From the NCBI GenBank assembly GCA_027922465.2, contig BQMF02000013.1:806001-870000 (forward strand): a stretch of DNA of 64,000 nucleotides. Reading direction: 5' to 3'. This document shows positions 25,201-36,242 of this stretch, in pieces. The notes below the pieces were generated by a model, which ran no database searches, was not told the origin of the DNA, and saw only the letters and a list, made by a program, of their open reading frames with translations. Made by a program: the position numbers and the translations under genes. Origin of the DNA: Turritopsis dohrnii (Eukaryota; Cnidaria; Hydrozoa; Anthoathecata; Oceaniidae). Position 1 is the first letter of the stretch, and each line of letters begins with the position of its first letter.

Positions 25201-25672
25201 ACAAGTTCAAAGTATCACCCGACAATGATACTACGCTCATGTGTATTGGAGTATGTTCGTATTTTATCTAGATGTCTTTCTTTCAGATGAATAACGCTAA
25301 GCAAGCTGTTAGATAAAGGTAATAACTTTACTTAAAATCAAAAAATGATATTATTAAAGATATTTGGGATATTAGCTAACTTATAATAGTAGATATGCTT
25401 CTCATAATTTCGTAAACACCGCAGATATCCAAGGCTTTGTTAAGCAAATGGATATTTCTAAAATTGTAATAAGTTTTCTACGATATCAGAAAACAGAGAA
25501 CAAGTTTTGTATACATAAGAAGAAAGTAAGAAAAGGAAAGCAAAGAGATTCCTTGTATCACATGCGTGAAAATTGAAATAAGGAATATGAAAGTTTACTT
25601 ACATTTTATGAATGTCAAAAGGATCCATAAAACCAGCGGATGAACCAAACGAAGTTGAAACATGTTTACCAT
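13274..25672 (-). CDS. Large surface protein: beta-helix repeats, Cys-rich stalk, about ten hydrophobic segments (copy A, intact)
   Basis: Two exons: 25672-25603 (ATG plus a 23-residue hydrophobic leader) and 17952-13274, joined in phase 1 to give about 1,582 residues. Function unknown; the layout suggests a cell-surface receptor or adhesion protein. The ectodomain opens with the DSRNCGNITDPCKTL pattern typical of pectin-lyase-like beta-helix proteins. Near residues 340-590 come about five repeats of roughly 50 residues (VDHINMTEINFKNGS, then FISNFHIEE). A Cys-rich region (about 920-1065) has PCPSGATCDG, CCSK and CNKCKDGYL. About ten hydrophobic stretches follow from residue 1073 (VFWLLFVLTSLLYVLVVGYL) to the end, with IKPYKDDLVNQLDS between two of the last ones. 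The ATG at 17971 in the large frame is rejected as the start because it lies in the intron; the acceptor at 17953 and the leader exon are both conserved in copy B. No stop or frameshift is seen. N-glycosylation-type sites are frequent. Confidence 0.8.
19190..20190 (-). pseudogene. Non-LTR retrotransposon fragment (APE-type endonuclease)
   Basis: On the minus strand an exonuclease-endonuclease-phosphatase fold is visible in pieces: SHSPDFLGLCETNF, then CGDFNAHYSEWLGS (the Asp/Asn motif), then a frame change, VTFPTRFPDNDAHSPTLFDL and SDHVVVSV (the SDH motif), then PWFSSACAAAI as in many LINE ORF2 linkers. It has frameshifts, an internal deletion before the GDFN motif, and no reverse transcriptase follows. 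A dead 5' piece of a LINE; the clade (CR1, RTE or Jockey-like) is not decided. Confidence 0.7.
20455..20552 (+). repeat. Short structured repeat ending CCGATAAGGTAA
   Basis: Contains GTCGGACAAAATT twice, then GTCACTTTGTCTGAC and TTTGTCCGATAAGGTAATCG. Related in design to 10919-11001 (ending CCCCGATAAGGTAAAC) and, inverted, to 8240-8347. Probably a degenerate MITE. Confidence 0.35.
21085..22060 (+). repeat. Two tandem 488-bp units
   Basis: Units 21085-21572 and 21573-22060 start AGTTCA and end AATAAGACTAG, and are nearly identical over their length (GGATCGTTT.GCTACGACCAACCGTT, AAAACGTCGCGTTCGATTGG). A partial third copy in the same orientation lies at 23682-23893. They form the left side of a larger foldback composite. 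Confidence 0.85.
22229..23692. mobile_element. Foldback element with ~340-bp inverted arms
   Basis: Arms 22229-22570 and 23341-23692 are inverted copies: TATGGAATGCCTTTACTGCC at the left matches the complement of GGCAGCAAAGGCGTTCCATA at the right. The arms are rich in ATGATGTCA words. The ~770-bp interior holds an exon-like AAGATGGCGGACAC start (ATG at 22597) on the plus strand and an open minus-strand frame from 23368 to 23135. Probably a composite DNA transposon; no transposase recognised. Confidence 0.65.
24789..24964 (+). mobile_element. pogo/Tigger-type MITE, 176 bp
   Basis: Ends are inverted: CAGTCTACTCTCGATAAGTG at the left, and the complement of the same at the right. It is flanked by TA on both sides (24787-24788, 24965-24966). 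GGTTCCACTTATCGA is repeated within. TA target and CAGT..CTCGAT ends resemble pogo/Tigger elements. No coding sequence. Confidence 0.85.
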
Positions 25673-26095
25673 CTTCTTTCAGTTTCAGTAATCGTATGAA
25701 CCATCAAGAATGTCTATGTAGAATGGGAATATGTAAAACTTTGCAAAAGTTATATTACCAATCCACTTAATTGAGTTATTATATTAAATACAAAGCTAAT
25801 ATTAAAAGACTTCAGATGTATACTGATTATTTATTCATCAAATCTCCTGATTAGTAATAAACATTCCATAAACAACAACACAATGAAGTATTATAGTGTG
25901 TTCATTTAACAATTAGAAAGCATCAAACCTCTCGGTTAAATATTTTTAAAATAGTCTCAAAAAACGAGGCATAGCCTGAACCTAACTCTCACTAACCCAA
26001 ACAAATTTTACAAGGTTCACACCATGAAGTTTTGATGTTCTCAAATTGTTAGATGAAATGTATGATTATGTCTACAGATAGATTCATGAATCATA

Positions 26096-29000
26096 GATCA
26101 AGCGTTTGAAGTTGCTGATAAGCAGAAGGTGGGCACAGCTTATCCTAATCTTTTATATTGTTTACCTTCTGCGCCGAGACGATATTGTAATCACTAATAA
26201 AATAGATTTTTATTTTTCATATTCCATTCTATTTATTTGTCTAATGAGATCCGTCTGTAAATAGAAAATAATGTCACATTAGAAAATTATGGCGCACCGT
26301 GGTTTCAATTTATGTAGAAATTAACATTGATTTAGAAATTAATAATAACAATTAAGCCGAAGAATGAAGAATGAAAAAGACATAAATTGAAGCCACAGTG
26401 CGGCATTATTTTCTGATGCGACATTATTGGTCAGCGCCGCAAGAAGGTAGCTGATCTTTCATTTCCCCGTGTCTGTCAGTCCGTCCGTCCGTCCGTGTGT
26501 GTGTAAGATCTCAGTTCTTCACGCCCCAGTTATACGCCCGTTGTTACTAACTTTAAATTTTTCAGTTCAAAATCAGAAAGTTTAAAGCACAACGCTGATT
26601 TTTGGAAAATACATCATTTGTGTCTGACGAAATAAATATATTTACAATACAAAAACAGTTCTCTTCATTCGAATGAATAAATAAATTATTTGTTTTAATG
26701 CACCCTCTCCCCACCCTTTATTTTAACGTAGTGCATTCTGGGAGCCAAACGCTGCTAACAGTTATCAACAAGAATGAAAGAAGTATATACCATTTGGTTC
26801 CTCTAACAGTTGAAATAGGTTTTACAGATGCGATAATACAACAGTGTGAACTTACATTGAAGTGTATTGAATCAAGATATTAACAACCATGCATCGTAAT
26901 TGGATGGGATAAAAATTTAGGAGGGAGAAAAATTCAGGGAAGTTGCATAAAGATTATTTATTTCTGGCACTCAAAGTTATGTTTTCTTTTTCTTCAAAAC
27001 ATTTTTACATGACTTAAGGGAAGACTAGGTGGAATTCTTACTGAATTTATTGTGTTCTTGTAGTGTTAAACACCTCAATTTTGTAGCTTAATTTTGAATG
27101 AGCAAAAAAAACTTACCAAAAGACCTAAGTTAATGGCACAAGTTTAGTATATATATATATAATTATTTTTACGAACAATAGCTACAACTTTTTTAAAAAC
27201 ATGTTTCGACATTTCTGTTGTCATCATTAGTAGTAAAATTAAATTACAAGCTGAATCGTAAGTATATAGACAAGAAGTTAATTTATAGTAAAAGGTTAAA
27301 TAATGTTAGAAGTTATTTAGAGAAAGTGTTAAAAAATATGTAAGGTAAATGTAAACATAATTACAGTAGCAATAACACACATCAGCTCATAAGAAGACAA
27401 AAATGGAGAAAACACAAACACAAAATTATACTACCATTCGTATTATAAATGCTAGAGGAGAATTTCTTGCAGCACTATTAATTGCGGGATTTATTTTTGT
27501 AATTTTGCCATGAAATCGCAAAAATTTCCCCTGCAATTAATAAGCTTTCTCTCATTTTTAGAGCAAATTTTTTCCCCAAATTATACACGTACAGGGGAAG
27601 TGAACTGTATCGGCAGACCACAAAATGATGAAATATGGAAATAATGGACCACGAAACAAGAAAATATAATATTTTACTTTTCAATCTATCATTACATCAT
27701 CATTATTAGTAGTATTCAGAACTTTTTTTTCTTGATAGTACAGGTAACATTGAGGGAGATTCTTAAAATTGTACAGATATAGGAATACTTTTGATATTCT
27801 CGATAATGGAAATGATGATGAGTAAAAGGATAAAAGGATAAATTTGATTTTTTCAAGTTTGTCTTTGAGTCGCTCAAGTTTGTCCCGCAAATTCCAAGAT
27901 TTTCGGTAATAAATCCCGCAAATCCGTTTTTCTTAAGTTAAATTTGCAAAACTTTGTCATGCAATTAATTCTCCTGCAAACAATTTATACGAATAAGGGG
28001 CTGTTTATATGAGAGGCGGGACGTTTGCCGGTACGGGACGAAAAACGGGATCTCGCCTTCATTGAAATTTTCATAAAAAATCTCGTGTTTATATGAAACA
28101 AACTATCCCGGAACCAAAAACGTCTCGCTTTCCCAAACCGTTATCTCGCTTGAAGCAGGACGTTTTTCATCATATAAACACACTGTCTCGGGACGTTTTA
28201 AAATGTTTACATGTTAGTATGTATTAATTACTGTCTCGTCCGGGCGAAGCTCCTGCTAAATGTTTTCTCATGTAAAGGTGGGATAAAGTCATACCGTTTT
28301 GCGTCCCGTCCCAGCAAACGTCCCGTCCCGCCTCTCATATAAACAGCCTCTAAGGTAACATATTTTACTTGCCTTTTTAAATAATGATAAATATTAATAA
28401 TATTGATATTTTCATTATCAGTATGGAAAGAAGTGTCCACAAGGGAAATTTCCATCCCTTGCGACAAATTGCTTCCCCATCTAGGAGTCTCTCTCATAAA
28501 GACAGGTTGCTTTATTCTGCCTTGTGGAATTTTATTTGAGGAATCATTTACATACTGTGAAAACGTTTATGTGACAAGCTGGAATTGTTTGTATACTTGT
28601 GGATGCCTCTGCCCAAAATCTTGCAATTTAGTGAACTTGTTACCAGAGATATTTTAAGTGTTGGTCAATTGTTGGTAAATTGGATTCAGGCTCATTTTAA
28701 AAAAAGTCATTCAGGCAGCGATGATGCCTGATGACCAACGATGACCAGCAATTTTCCCAATTCGGAATCCGGAAAGATTTCGGTCTTTTAGTTTGATTAA
28801 CAGTATGGGACGTGCAGTGTTTTTAATTTACGACAGTTAGATTTGATTTGTGTTCAGAATTAGGAAAATTGACAAGTATCAAAAGCAAAATATTTAGTCG
28901 TCATTTTCTACAATTTTGTGCCATTATTAAAAATATTTGAAAGTCAAAGTTCAATACAAATTATTTCCAATTTCTTTTGTAACTGGAGAAAAAGAAAAAT

Positions 29001-30001
29001 TTACATGAATTTTCATGAACTGAATTTTACCTAATTTGGGATGATAAATTTGAAGTTTTATTGACCAATATTGACTCACCCGCCACTACGAAATTGAGAG
29101 ATTCAGTAACTATTTTCCCTTAGGTATAAAATGAGAGTTAAAATTATAATTCAAGGTCTGAATTTTGTTATGGAATTAATTAGAACTTTTTATACTTTTA
29201 TTTTTAGTAATCAGCAACTGCTTGGCAGTAGATCTTCATTTAAGGTCATCTGAGGACGACTTAATTGGTAGAAACGAAAGTTCACCTGCGTGATTAACCA
29301 AACACGTAAGCCTTGTAAGAACGTAAAGCTGGAAAGTCCAACTTGTAAAACTGAAATTTGAAGCTTAAATAAAACCGATTAAAGTATCAAAGTAGTTGTT
29401 GTAGTGTTGTTATGCCCATATGATTTCTGTTGATGCATATTGTATTACTGTATTCAGTTTTATTCTGCCACGAAAATCTCCCGACCAATAAGGAAAAAGT
29501 AACAAGAACCATACGGTGCGAAACGGTAGCAGCGTTATTACATTAACACTGGCCCATGTTTCATGTTATAAAATTATTTGTAAGTGTAAACGTAGTTTAA
29601 TTGATAAACAGCAGTTGAAATTGAAACAAAAGAAATGTACTTCATGAGGTGTAACGATGGATACATAATAATGTTTTATTCCCTTAATCACCCTAGTTAC
29701 AACTCAGAAATTGCAGTTTTGACCTTTCTGGAGCAAATATTTTTTTGGTTTTGCTTCACAGTCCGCCGTTTTTCAACTTTGCTGAAAGCGCTGACCTTAA
29801 GGCCTCAGGGCCTCTTGTTTTCTATTACAGACGGATCTCATTAGACAAATTTAATAGAATGGAATATGAAAAATAAAAATCTATTTTATTAGTGATTACA
29901 ATATCGTCTCGGCACAGAAGGTAAACAATATAAAAGATTAGGATTAAGCTGTGCCCACCTTCTGCTTATCAGGAACTTCAAACGCTTGATCTATGATTCA
30001 T
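26096..30001. mobile_element. 3.9-kb element with ~180-bp inverted terminal repeats
   Basis: Left arm 26096-26275 and right arm about 29815-30001 are nearly perfect inverted copies, from ATGAATCATAGATCAAGCG inward through GAAGGTGGGCACAGCTTA to ATGAGATCCGTCTGTAA. The interior has no recognisable transposase but contains a Harbinger MITE and GCAAATT-rich repeats. The target duplication is ambiguous because the end itself is palindromic (ATGAATCAT). Confidence 0.7.
27997..28350 (+). mobile_element. PIF/Harbinger-type MITE, 354 bp
   Basis: Ends GGGGCTGTTTATATGAGAGG at the left and its near-complement at the right (GAGGCTGTTTATATGAG in reverse), flanked by TAA on both sides (27994-27996, 28351-28353). 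A 3-bp TAA duplication and GRGGCTGTTTA ends fit Harbinger elements. No coding sequence. Confidence 0.8.
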
Positions 30002-31099
30002 ACTCATCTTTATGGGAGAATCTCTCATATTTTTGATTGAATGAACGAGGCATGAAGCAAGAGTTTGCTGGTTTAGCCAATACAGAAGTAAGAACGTTTT
30101 GACCACAAACTAGCATTGATGGCCATCTTCTTATATGAGCTTTCAAATTAGACGAAGTGACAGATATCCAAATGCCTAACCCAAATTCAGTTTATAATGT
30201 TTTTCATGTATTAACAGAAAACAACATATCAAGAATCACACCAGATTTGAAGTTTTTAGTATTTACTAATTCAGATTTCAGAATACTCTCTTGTTACATC
30301 ATAATTATGGATTGCATAATTTGATGATTTTTTAATTGAAATATCTCTTCAAGGAAGCAGAACTTTAAAAAACTGTAAAAAGACTTCTGAATCAACTTTA
30401 TGAGTTCTACCATCCCTGAAAATATCATCTCTTTACATGAATGAAATAAAAGAAAATTTGCACAAGGGACGATGGATTTACGCACTAAATGAAGGATCGT
30501 GAATAAAACGACCTTGAGAACTTCCAGTTAGGGTCAGTTCAATATTGTTTCGCTAAAAGACGTTGTTGTAGGATTGTTAGTTTTAAGTACTATACAGATT
30601 TCTTTACCATATACAAATGAGCATTGTTCAACAAAATTTGTTGCCGCTATCAACGTATGACCTGTAGTAGTAACAATAATAGCGTAATATTAGGGATCTT
30701 TTATGGCCAGTTTAGTCTAGAAAACTTAAATTAACGCAAGACATCTGTTGAAAGTTTAATTCAAAATCTAGGAAAGGCAATGTTTCGAGATACTAAAGCT
30801 GATATTATGTCCTATCACCTGCTTCTGTTAAAGGAAAAAATTTGTGGCTTTAAAGTAAGTGCTTTTCGTAATGCAATGATTGAATGAATAGGGCCATAAT
30901 TGGTTGTCCATAACTATGATGAGAGCTAATTAGCTTAGTTAATTTGTTCATGTAAACGGAATCGAAACCTAAACATTCATGTGCTACCAACTTCTTTTAA
31001 CCAAAAAAAACATAGTGTAAACGTAATAATGCGACATTTGAATAACTGACTGTTACACAAACTCCTTATTATTTTTTGAGGTGTTTTTAGCGTAGGCAG

Positions 31100-31555
31100 C
31101 TGCCATCATTAATTTCGCTATAGAGAAGTATTGACTTCGTCGTTCTGTGTATGTTTCTCCGTGACATTTTGGACGATCTCATTAAAGCGATTAAAACTTG
31201 CATATAAACCATGTTCGCACACACCTCAGACAAATTTCGAAAGTTCTCCAATTTTCATAAACATTTGCACAAACCACTGATGAAAGGTGCTGTCTTCGAA
31301 TTTGACAGTCAGTTTGACCAAACTTTGGCAATTAGGCAATATGTTTTAAGAATGTTTCATTATAGTTGAGAGTAGTTGTGACACGTCCTGAAGTCTGAAA
31401 GCTTAATTTCAGACGAACAAGTTTAGATCTATTTGTTTAGTATATTGCGAGTTGATGTGCTGCTACCGTTATTAACTATTGCATTTCAAACTTCTGTAAA
31501 AAGTACATCTTTGTTCGAGTTGCGCTGTAGCGAAATTTTCGACTTCCAAGTTGTC
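31100..31555 (+). repeat. Dispersed repeat family P3, copy 2
   Basis: Shares GAAGTATTGACTTCGTCG, CTCCGTGACATTTTGGA, TGACACGTCCTGAAGTCT and GCGAAATTTTCGACTTCC with the copy at 7620-8170. Confidence 0.6.
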
Positions 31556-31743
31556 TTGTTTATTTTATAGTTGTATAGAAATTTATTTCTTATAATCTCA
31601 GTTGATCTATTAGTGAGTACTCCCAACCCAATCTCATCAAACTGGAACCCATCTCCCTTATCCTCTTTCTCGTTAGAAGAAGAAGGTGCACTTCTGTGGT
31701 ATAATCCAAAGATACGATCCCAGCAGGCAAATTCGTCGAAAAA

Positions 31744-31792
31744 CCACTGCGAAGGAGTGCATTTCTATAGAAATATACACACTATTTCAATA
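31744..31792 (-). repeat. P1 MITE fragment, inverted
   Basis: Reads CACTGCGAAGGAGTGCATTT then TATAGAAATATACACACTAT, the complement of the right two-thirds of the P1 element; the other arm is missing. Confidence 0.6.
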
Positions 31793-32149
31793 ATTTTGCC
31801 GGCTAGGATTAGCATTAGTTGACAGAACAAAAAATAAAATTCATTGGGTAATGATTTGTACGACGAGATTCTTCTCCAGAATGATATTCATTCGAATGAA
31901 TAGGACTACGAAAAAACCTTCTCGATCCACCAGCCCTGGTAGAGACTCAAATTCTATCTGTCATCCACAAAGGCACAGGCTCGTCTGTCTTGGCTAGTTC
32001 TAACAACAGGTAACCTAGAAACTCGTCTCATTGTAGTAGGAATCAAACAAAGAAGAGAAGAGGAAAGCAAGTATCGTCCTTTTCTTCGTACCAAAACACG
32101 TTCTTAATCTGTTGAAAAATTGATCGCGTTTTTTCCTTTCTAATGCGTT

Positions 32150-32305
32150 TCATATACCTCTCCAATAAGCGCCCCTCTCTAACAAGCGCCCAAAAATTTT
32201 TGATAAGCGCCGCTTTCCAATTAGCGCCCCAATCTAATAAGCGCCCCCCTAATTTCCACAAAAATTTTATAAGCGCGTGGGCGCTTAATAGAGAAAATAC
32301 GGTAT
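32150..32305 (+). repeat. GCGCC-word repeat (family P4)
   Basis: Irregular repeats of AATAAGCGCCCC and ending TAGAGAAAATACGGTATTTC. Related pieces: 20940-21000, 54013-54120, 54273-54338 and 62512-62602. Confidence 0.55.
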
Positions 32306-32609
32306 TTCTTGCTCACCAATCCTAACGCGATTACTATACGTTCACTATGGAAATTCAACCACGTTAAACTTGTGTGTTTGCAAAGAGCTATTCACATGGA
32401 AACAGGAATTTGAATCCGTGCCTTAACAAGTGACATATGCATGTTTTTCTTTATAGTAAAATGTAAAATAGATTTAAAAAGATTTAGCTGGTACATAGAT
32501 CAATAGTTCATTTGCATTTATTTTCTTAGCAGGAGGTAACTAAATATTCTGTGCATATTGCTTGTACAGCATAGCATCAAGAACATAAAATAAATAGCAG
32601 ATAATCACC

Positions 32610-32917
32610 TTTATTTATTTTATTTACGAATGTTTACCCAGGATAGCCTCTTCAGTTCCTTAAGGTACTGTTATCAATGAGGGTCCTGCGAAGAAGGTCC
32701 TAGAGCATTAAAGCCCTCATTTGGGCTACGGAAGCTGTAATGAAAGAAACCGCTCAACTAGACAACCACCCTAGACATCATTCCTACTCTCTTGCTGAGT
32801 GCTAAGCAGAGAGGGTTGATTCACACTGTTATAGTCGCTGGCATGACTCGGTCGGGGATTGAACCAGCGACCTCCCGATCAGGAAGCGAGCACTCTACCA
32901 CAAGGCTACCAGTCGGT
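32610..32917 (-). repeat. tRNA-derived SINE
   Basis: On the minus strand it begins CCGACTGGTAGCCTTGTGG. It has an A-box-like TGGTAGAGTGCTCGC and a B-box-like GGTTCAATCCC, then a body of about 220 bp and a tail of TAAA/ATAAA units at 32610-32635. The head would not fold as a normal tRNA (anticodon loop too short), so it is a SINE rather than a tRNA gene. Confidence 0.75.
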
Positions 32918-34526
32918 AAATACCAAATTTCACGAATGACTAATTATTATCAGAATTATCAGAAACATTATTTCAACTTAAGCTATAATATGTTATTTTC
33001 TAATAACAACTAATTCAGATTCCACATGGTTTTATTTCGATACCAAGGCAAATTAAAATTAGGTCGTGAAAAAACTTATCTGAACAGTTTTCAAGAAGGG
33101 AATTCAAGCAGTTGTTGATTTGATTGTTTCCTATTTAGATAAATTTTTATCCATATTCGGAATTCCCTTAAATACTTAATAAATTACTGACAATATTCAC
33201 GCGGTTGTTTGAAATTTCAATATAAATTCATCTGAAAATTCCCACCGTTTTGAAATTTCCCCCAAGCAAAAAACATCAAACAAATTTCAATCGGCCGCGT
33301 GGTTAGCAAGAAATAACATAGTCATTCGTGAAATTTGGTATTCACAAAGCTCGGGTAGCCTTCAAAATCTTTGAAAAATAACCTTGAGAAATAAATTTCA
33401 AGTTAAGTACAGTACAACTACAGGAGTGTTTCTGATGAAGAAATGCAGTTTAAGCCATATAGTGAAATTCCCAAAAACAAATTAGTTAGTGTTCTAATTA
33501 CTAATAAAGCTTACATAGAATGCACAACGTAAGTCTCAGGCAAAGCTGTCGGTAAGAAGGTAATGAAATCTGGTTCAAACTATACGCACATAAATATATT
33601 ACATTAATTTCATAATTGATTTGAAATGTTACAGCGTTTGCAAGTGACTATAGATATACATGATAATAAATGTAGCAGAAATAGTTCAACAATAAAACAA
33701 GTACGATTGATGTATGAATAAAACTCAAATATTTGATTTGGAAAACTCCTTTGCTTCCTTGATGTAAAATGAAGAAAGTATAACTTTTAAACGTGTGTGA
33801 GAAGCTGATAAAGAGACAGCAACTTGTTTAAAAATCCCAATACCATAGAAAAACTTTATTCAAGTATAACTCTATTAGAAGATATTAATGCGATGAAAGG
33901 CAATGGAATGTTTCCTTTAGCTATAATCATTCAAACGATATCACTGCACAAATCGAAGAAACATTTAACTCATGCAGTCTATCACACCTGTGTAATAGGA
34001 ATAGTAAATCAATTTAACTTTTTCCGAATTCTTCCATCTATAAACACTTGAAACTTTTTCCAAATCTTTAAAATATTTTGATAAGTGAAATGTACTACTA
34101 GAAACGTGACAGGAGTAAGTACTACATCGATTGCATCATAAATCTTTAACACGGATGTAATTGATTCGTCGTTGGGAATTCTATGAACGTATAAAATTGA
34201 TCGCACCGTGTTGACACCTGCGAAAATGATTAACACCGAAAGGGAAACAGATTCCAGTTGATTTACAAGATTGTCTTTGTATGGTTTGATTTGAAGTTGA
34301 ACAAACAAGAACAACACTAATAACGGAAAAATAAACGACAATCGAAACACGGCGATTCAAGGCTGGATTTTTGACGAAGATGGCCTGTAATTTATTTTGA
34401 TCTGCCGTTCCGGTCCGTATTTTCCCAAACAAAAAAGCTATAACTTGAAAGCCCGTAAACAATGCTATTGCGTAGTTTAAGCGCATGACTTTCGCCAACA
34501 CTATATTTTAAGCCAAAGCAAGAAAC

Positions 34527-35519
34527 ATGGCTGAGTTAACTCCACCAACAGCCTTACTCTCAAGTTTTTACAATGAATCCGCTAATCACTTCATGTCAAG
34601 CTTGTCGAAGAGAATAAATGATGTAAATATTGTGAAATCAAGTAACATTAATCCTCATAAAAGGGAGGCGATGATAATGAATACTCATAGACTTGTGTTT
34701 ACTGTTGTTGGTAAGAAATTTCTTCGACAAGAGAGAAATGAGGTAACACAAAAGCAAGTGATTTTTAACATTTCTTCTGTAAAAAGACTACAAGAGGTAG
34801 TTCCTGGCATAAACTTGTGTCGAATACATAAATCAGCTGACTTGTCTATTGCTGCTCCGTGGGGATACTTGCGAGGTGACCACCATATCATATTAAACAA
34901 CATCAATGATGATAACATTGAAGAAGACATGCAGCTTCTGACCCTAGAGAAAGGAAGCATATTGCTAATAAAAGAAATAAACTACGATGACAATGAAATG
35001 ATCGTTTTTGTGCCATCAGGTGGTCCTGACCCTGACACAGACTGCCTACCTAACTGGGTGAAAGATATCAAGGTGTCACAGATTTGCGATATCGATCCAT
35101 TGTCGATTCCTCCTATCAAAAGTGAAGGGATCTCCAGCAAAATAAAGAAAGGAGAGAACTGGTTTATTGCATTAAAAAACCAGGTTGAGCCAGATGATAT
35201 AATCCAATTCAACTGCGAGAAAGTAAAGGTTTTAGCTGTGGGGGTTGATTTCATGAATGATATGAACAATTCAATACGTGTGGTCAATGAATTTAAGCGA
35301 GATCATAATCCACAAACGTTCAAAATAATCCGCACACCATCCATTAAGGGACGTATCATGAAAGTGCCTCTGAATTTATGTGAAGTGTACCGTCCAATCG
35401 AAATAAAACTTTCTGGTATAAATAAATTCAATATTGGTACTGCAGGTGTGACATTTCATAATTTTTGTTTTAATCAAATGGGTTTTGCAACACACGAAAC
35501 TGCTGAAGTGTGTGACTAA
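34527..35519 (+). CDS. Hypothetical 330-residue accessory protein of the 6.2-kb transposon
   Basis: An uninterrupted frame of 330 codons starts at an ATG in a fair context (AGAAACATGGCTGAG), 180 bp inside the left end of the transposon, and runs toward the oppositely transcribed transposase gene. No family is recognised. The middle is rich in beta-prone and acidic stretches (EINYDDNEMIVFVPSGGPDPDTD). The C-terminal part has several hydrophobic-aromatic residues (TFHNFCFNQMGF). No signal peptide, membrane span or zinc motif is evident. Its position inside the element, intact state and convergent orientation suggest an accessory factor such as a DNA-binding partner, or a captured host gene. Both are inference. 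Confidence 0.6.
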   Translation: MAELTPPTALLSSFYNESANHFMSSLSKRINDVNIVKSSNINPHKREAMIMNTHRLVFTVVGKKFLRQERNEVTQKQVIFNISSVKRLQEVVPGINLCRIHKSADLSIAAPWGYLRGDHHIILNNINDDNIEEDMQLLTLEKGSILLIKEINYDDNEMIVFVPSGGPDPDTDCLPNWVKDIKVSQICDIDPLSIPPIKSEGISSKIKKGENWFIALKNQVEPDDIIQFNCEKVKVLAVGVDFMNDMNNSIRVVNEFKRDHNPQTFKIIRTPSIKGRIMKVPLNLCEVYRPIEIKLSGINKFNIGTAGVTFHNFCFNQMGFATHETAEVCD

Positions 35520-36242
35520 GAGAACACAGCTTACCCTAATATGGAAGGACATAAATCTGACTCATGATATTTCGTAAACAAACTTTTATTTTTGCGGAAT
35601 TTATATTGTGTTTTTATTACTTTATTAAAAAGAGAGTGTTGATAATATGTACATTTGTGTTACAGTATCGGTAGTACACATTTTTCTAACAGTAGTACTG
35701 AAAGTTTTTAAGGCTTCAAACAACATTTCTGTCATGCAACTGGTAGCTAAAAACAATAGCAGGTTTGACCTGTTTCTAGAATTGTCATCTTTTATTATTA
35801 TGGCAAGCAAGAAATTTAAATTTCATACTAGTCTTTGCAAAATTTAATCAACCTACATGAAATACCTATTTATATACAGTATATAAAAAAGAAAAGAGTT
35901 TATATATGAAAAGTTTATTTGGGAGCTGTAATATTTATTTACTTTGATAAGGAGAGAAATTTTCATGTGGACAAATTATTGTAAATGAATTTTTTTCTTT
36001 CGACTTCGATGGACTACAAATGTTTCAAATAATTTGTTTCGAGAAATGAAAATAACACTTGGCTTTACCTCAAATATGTCCAGCCGAAAATTTTCTTCTG
36101 AGAGTTAAAAGTTTGCTTAGGCTTATTTATTATATTTAACATATGAAAGAGTATTTGATGATGTAATATACAGTATGTCCACAAATTTTTTAGAAGATAC
36201 ATATCACAGATAGTAAAAGAAAATTACCTGAGTCTTTATATC

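Larger units (their letters stand above)
17953..25602 (-). other. 7.6-kb intron 1 of surface-protein copy A, filled with mobile elements
   Basis: The equivalent intron of copy B is only 570 bp (45006-45575). Flanks that match copy B are 17953 to about 18110 and about 25235-25602; the ~7.1 kb between is an expansion. It holds a LINE fragment (19190-20190), a foldback composite (21040-23900) and a pogo-type MITE (24789-24964). Between 18110 and 19190 nothing beyond AT-rich simple sequence is recognised. Confidence 0.7.
25673..34008. other. Gene-free stretch between the two surface-protein copies
   Basis: No convincing exon. Upstream of 25672 about 60 bp match the 5' flank of copy B. Then come a repeat shared with intron 4 of POFUT2 copy B (25930-26085 versus 4105-4255), a 3.9-kb element with long inverted ends, a P3 repeat, a P1 MITE, a GCGCC-word array, a SINE and, from about 32440, sequence matching the 3' flank of copy A. 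Short open frames in it show no family features. Confidence 0.6.

Noticed and set aside
32850..32917. Possible tRNA gene on the minus strand with A- and B-box-like motifs
   Set aside because: The anticodon stem-loop would have a five-base loop, and the sequence continues into a SINE body and an A-rich tail; treated as a tRNA-derived SINE.
32918..33342. Inverted 24-bp match ATACCAAATTTCACGAATGA at 32920 and 33320
   Set aside because: The sequence between them shows no element features and no target duplication; could be chance rearrangement next to the SINE.
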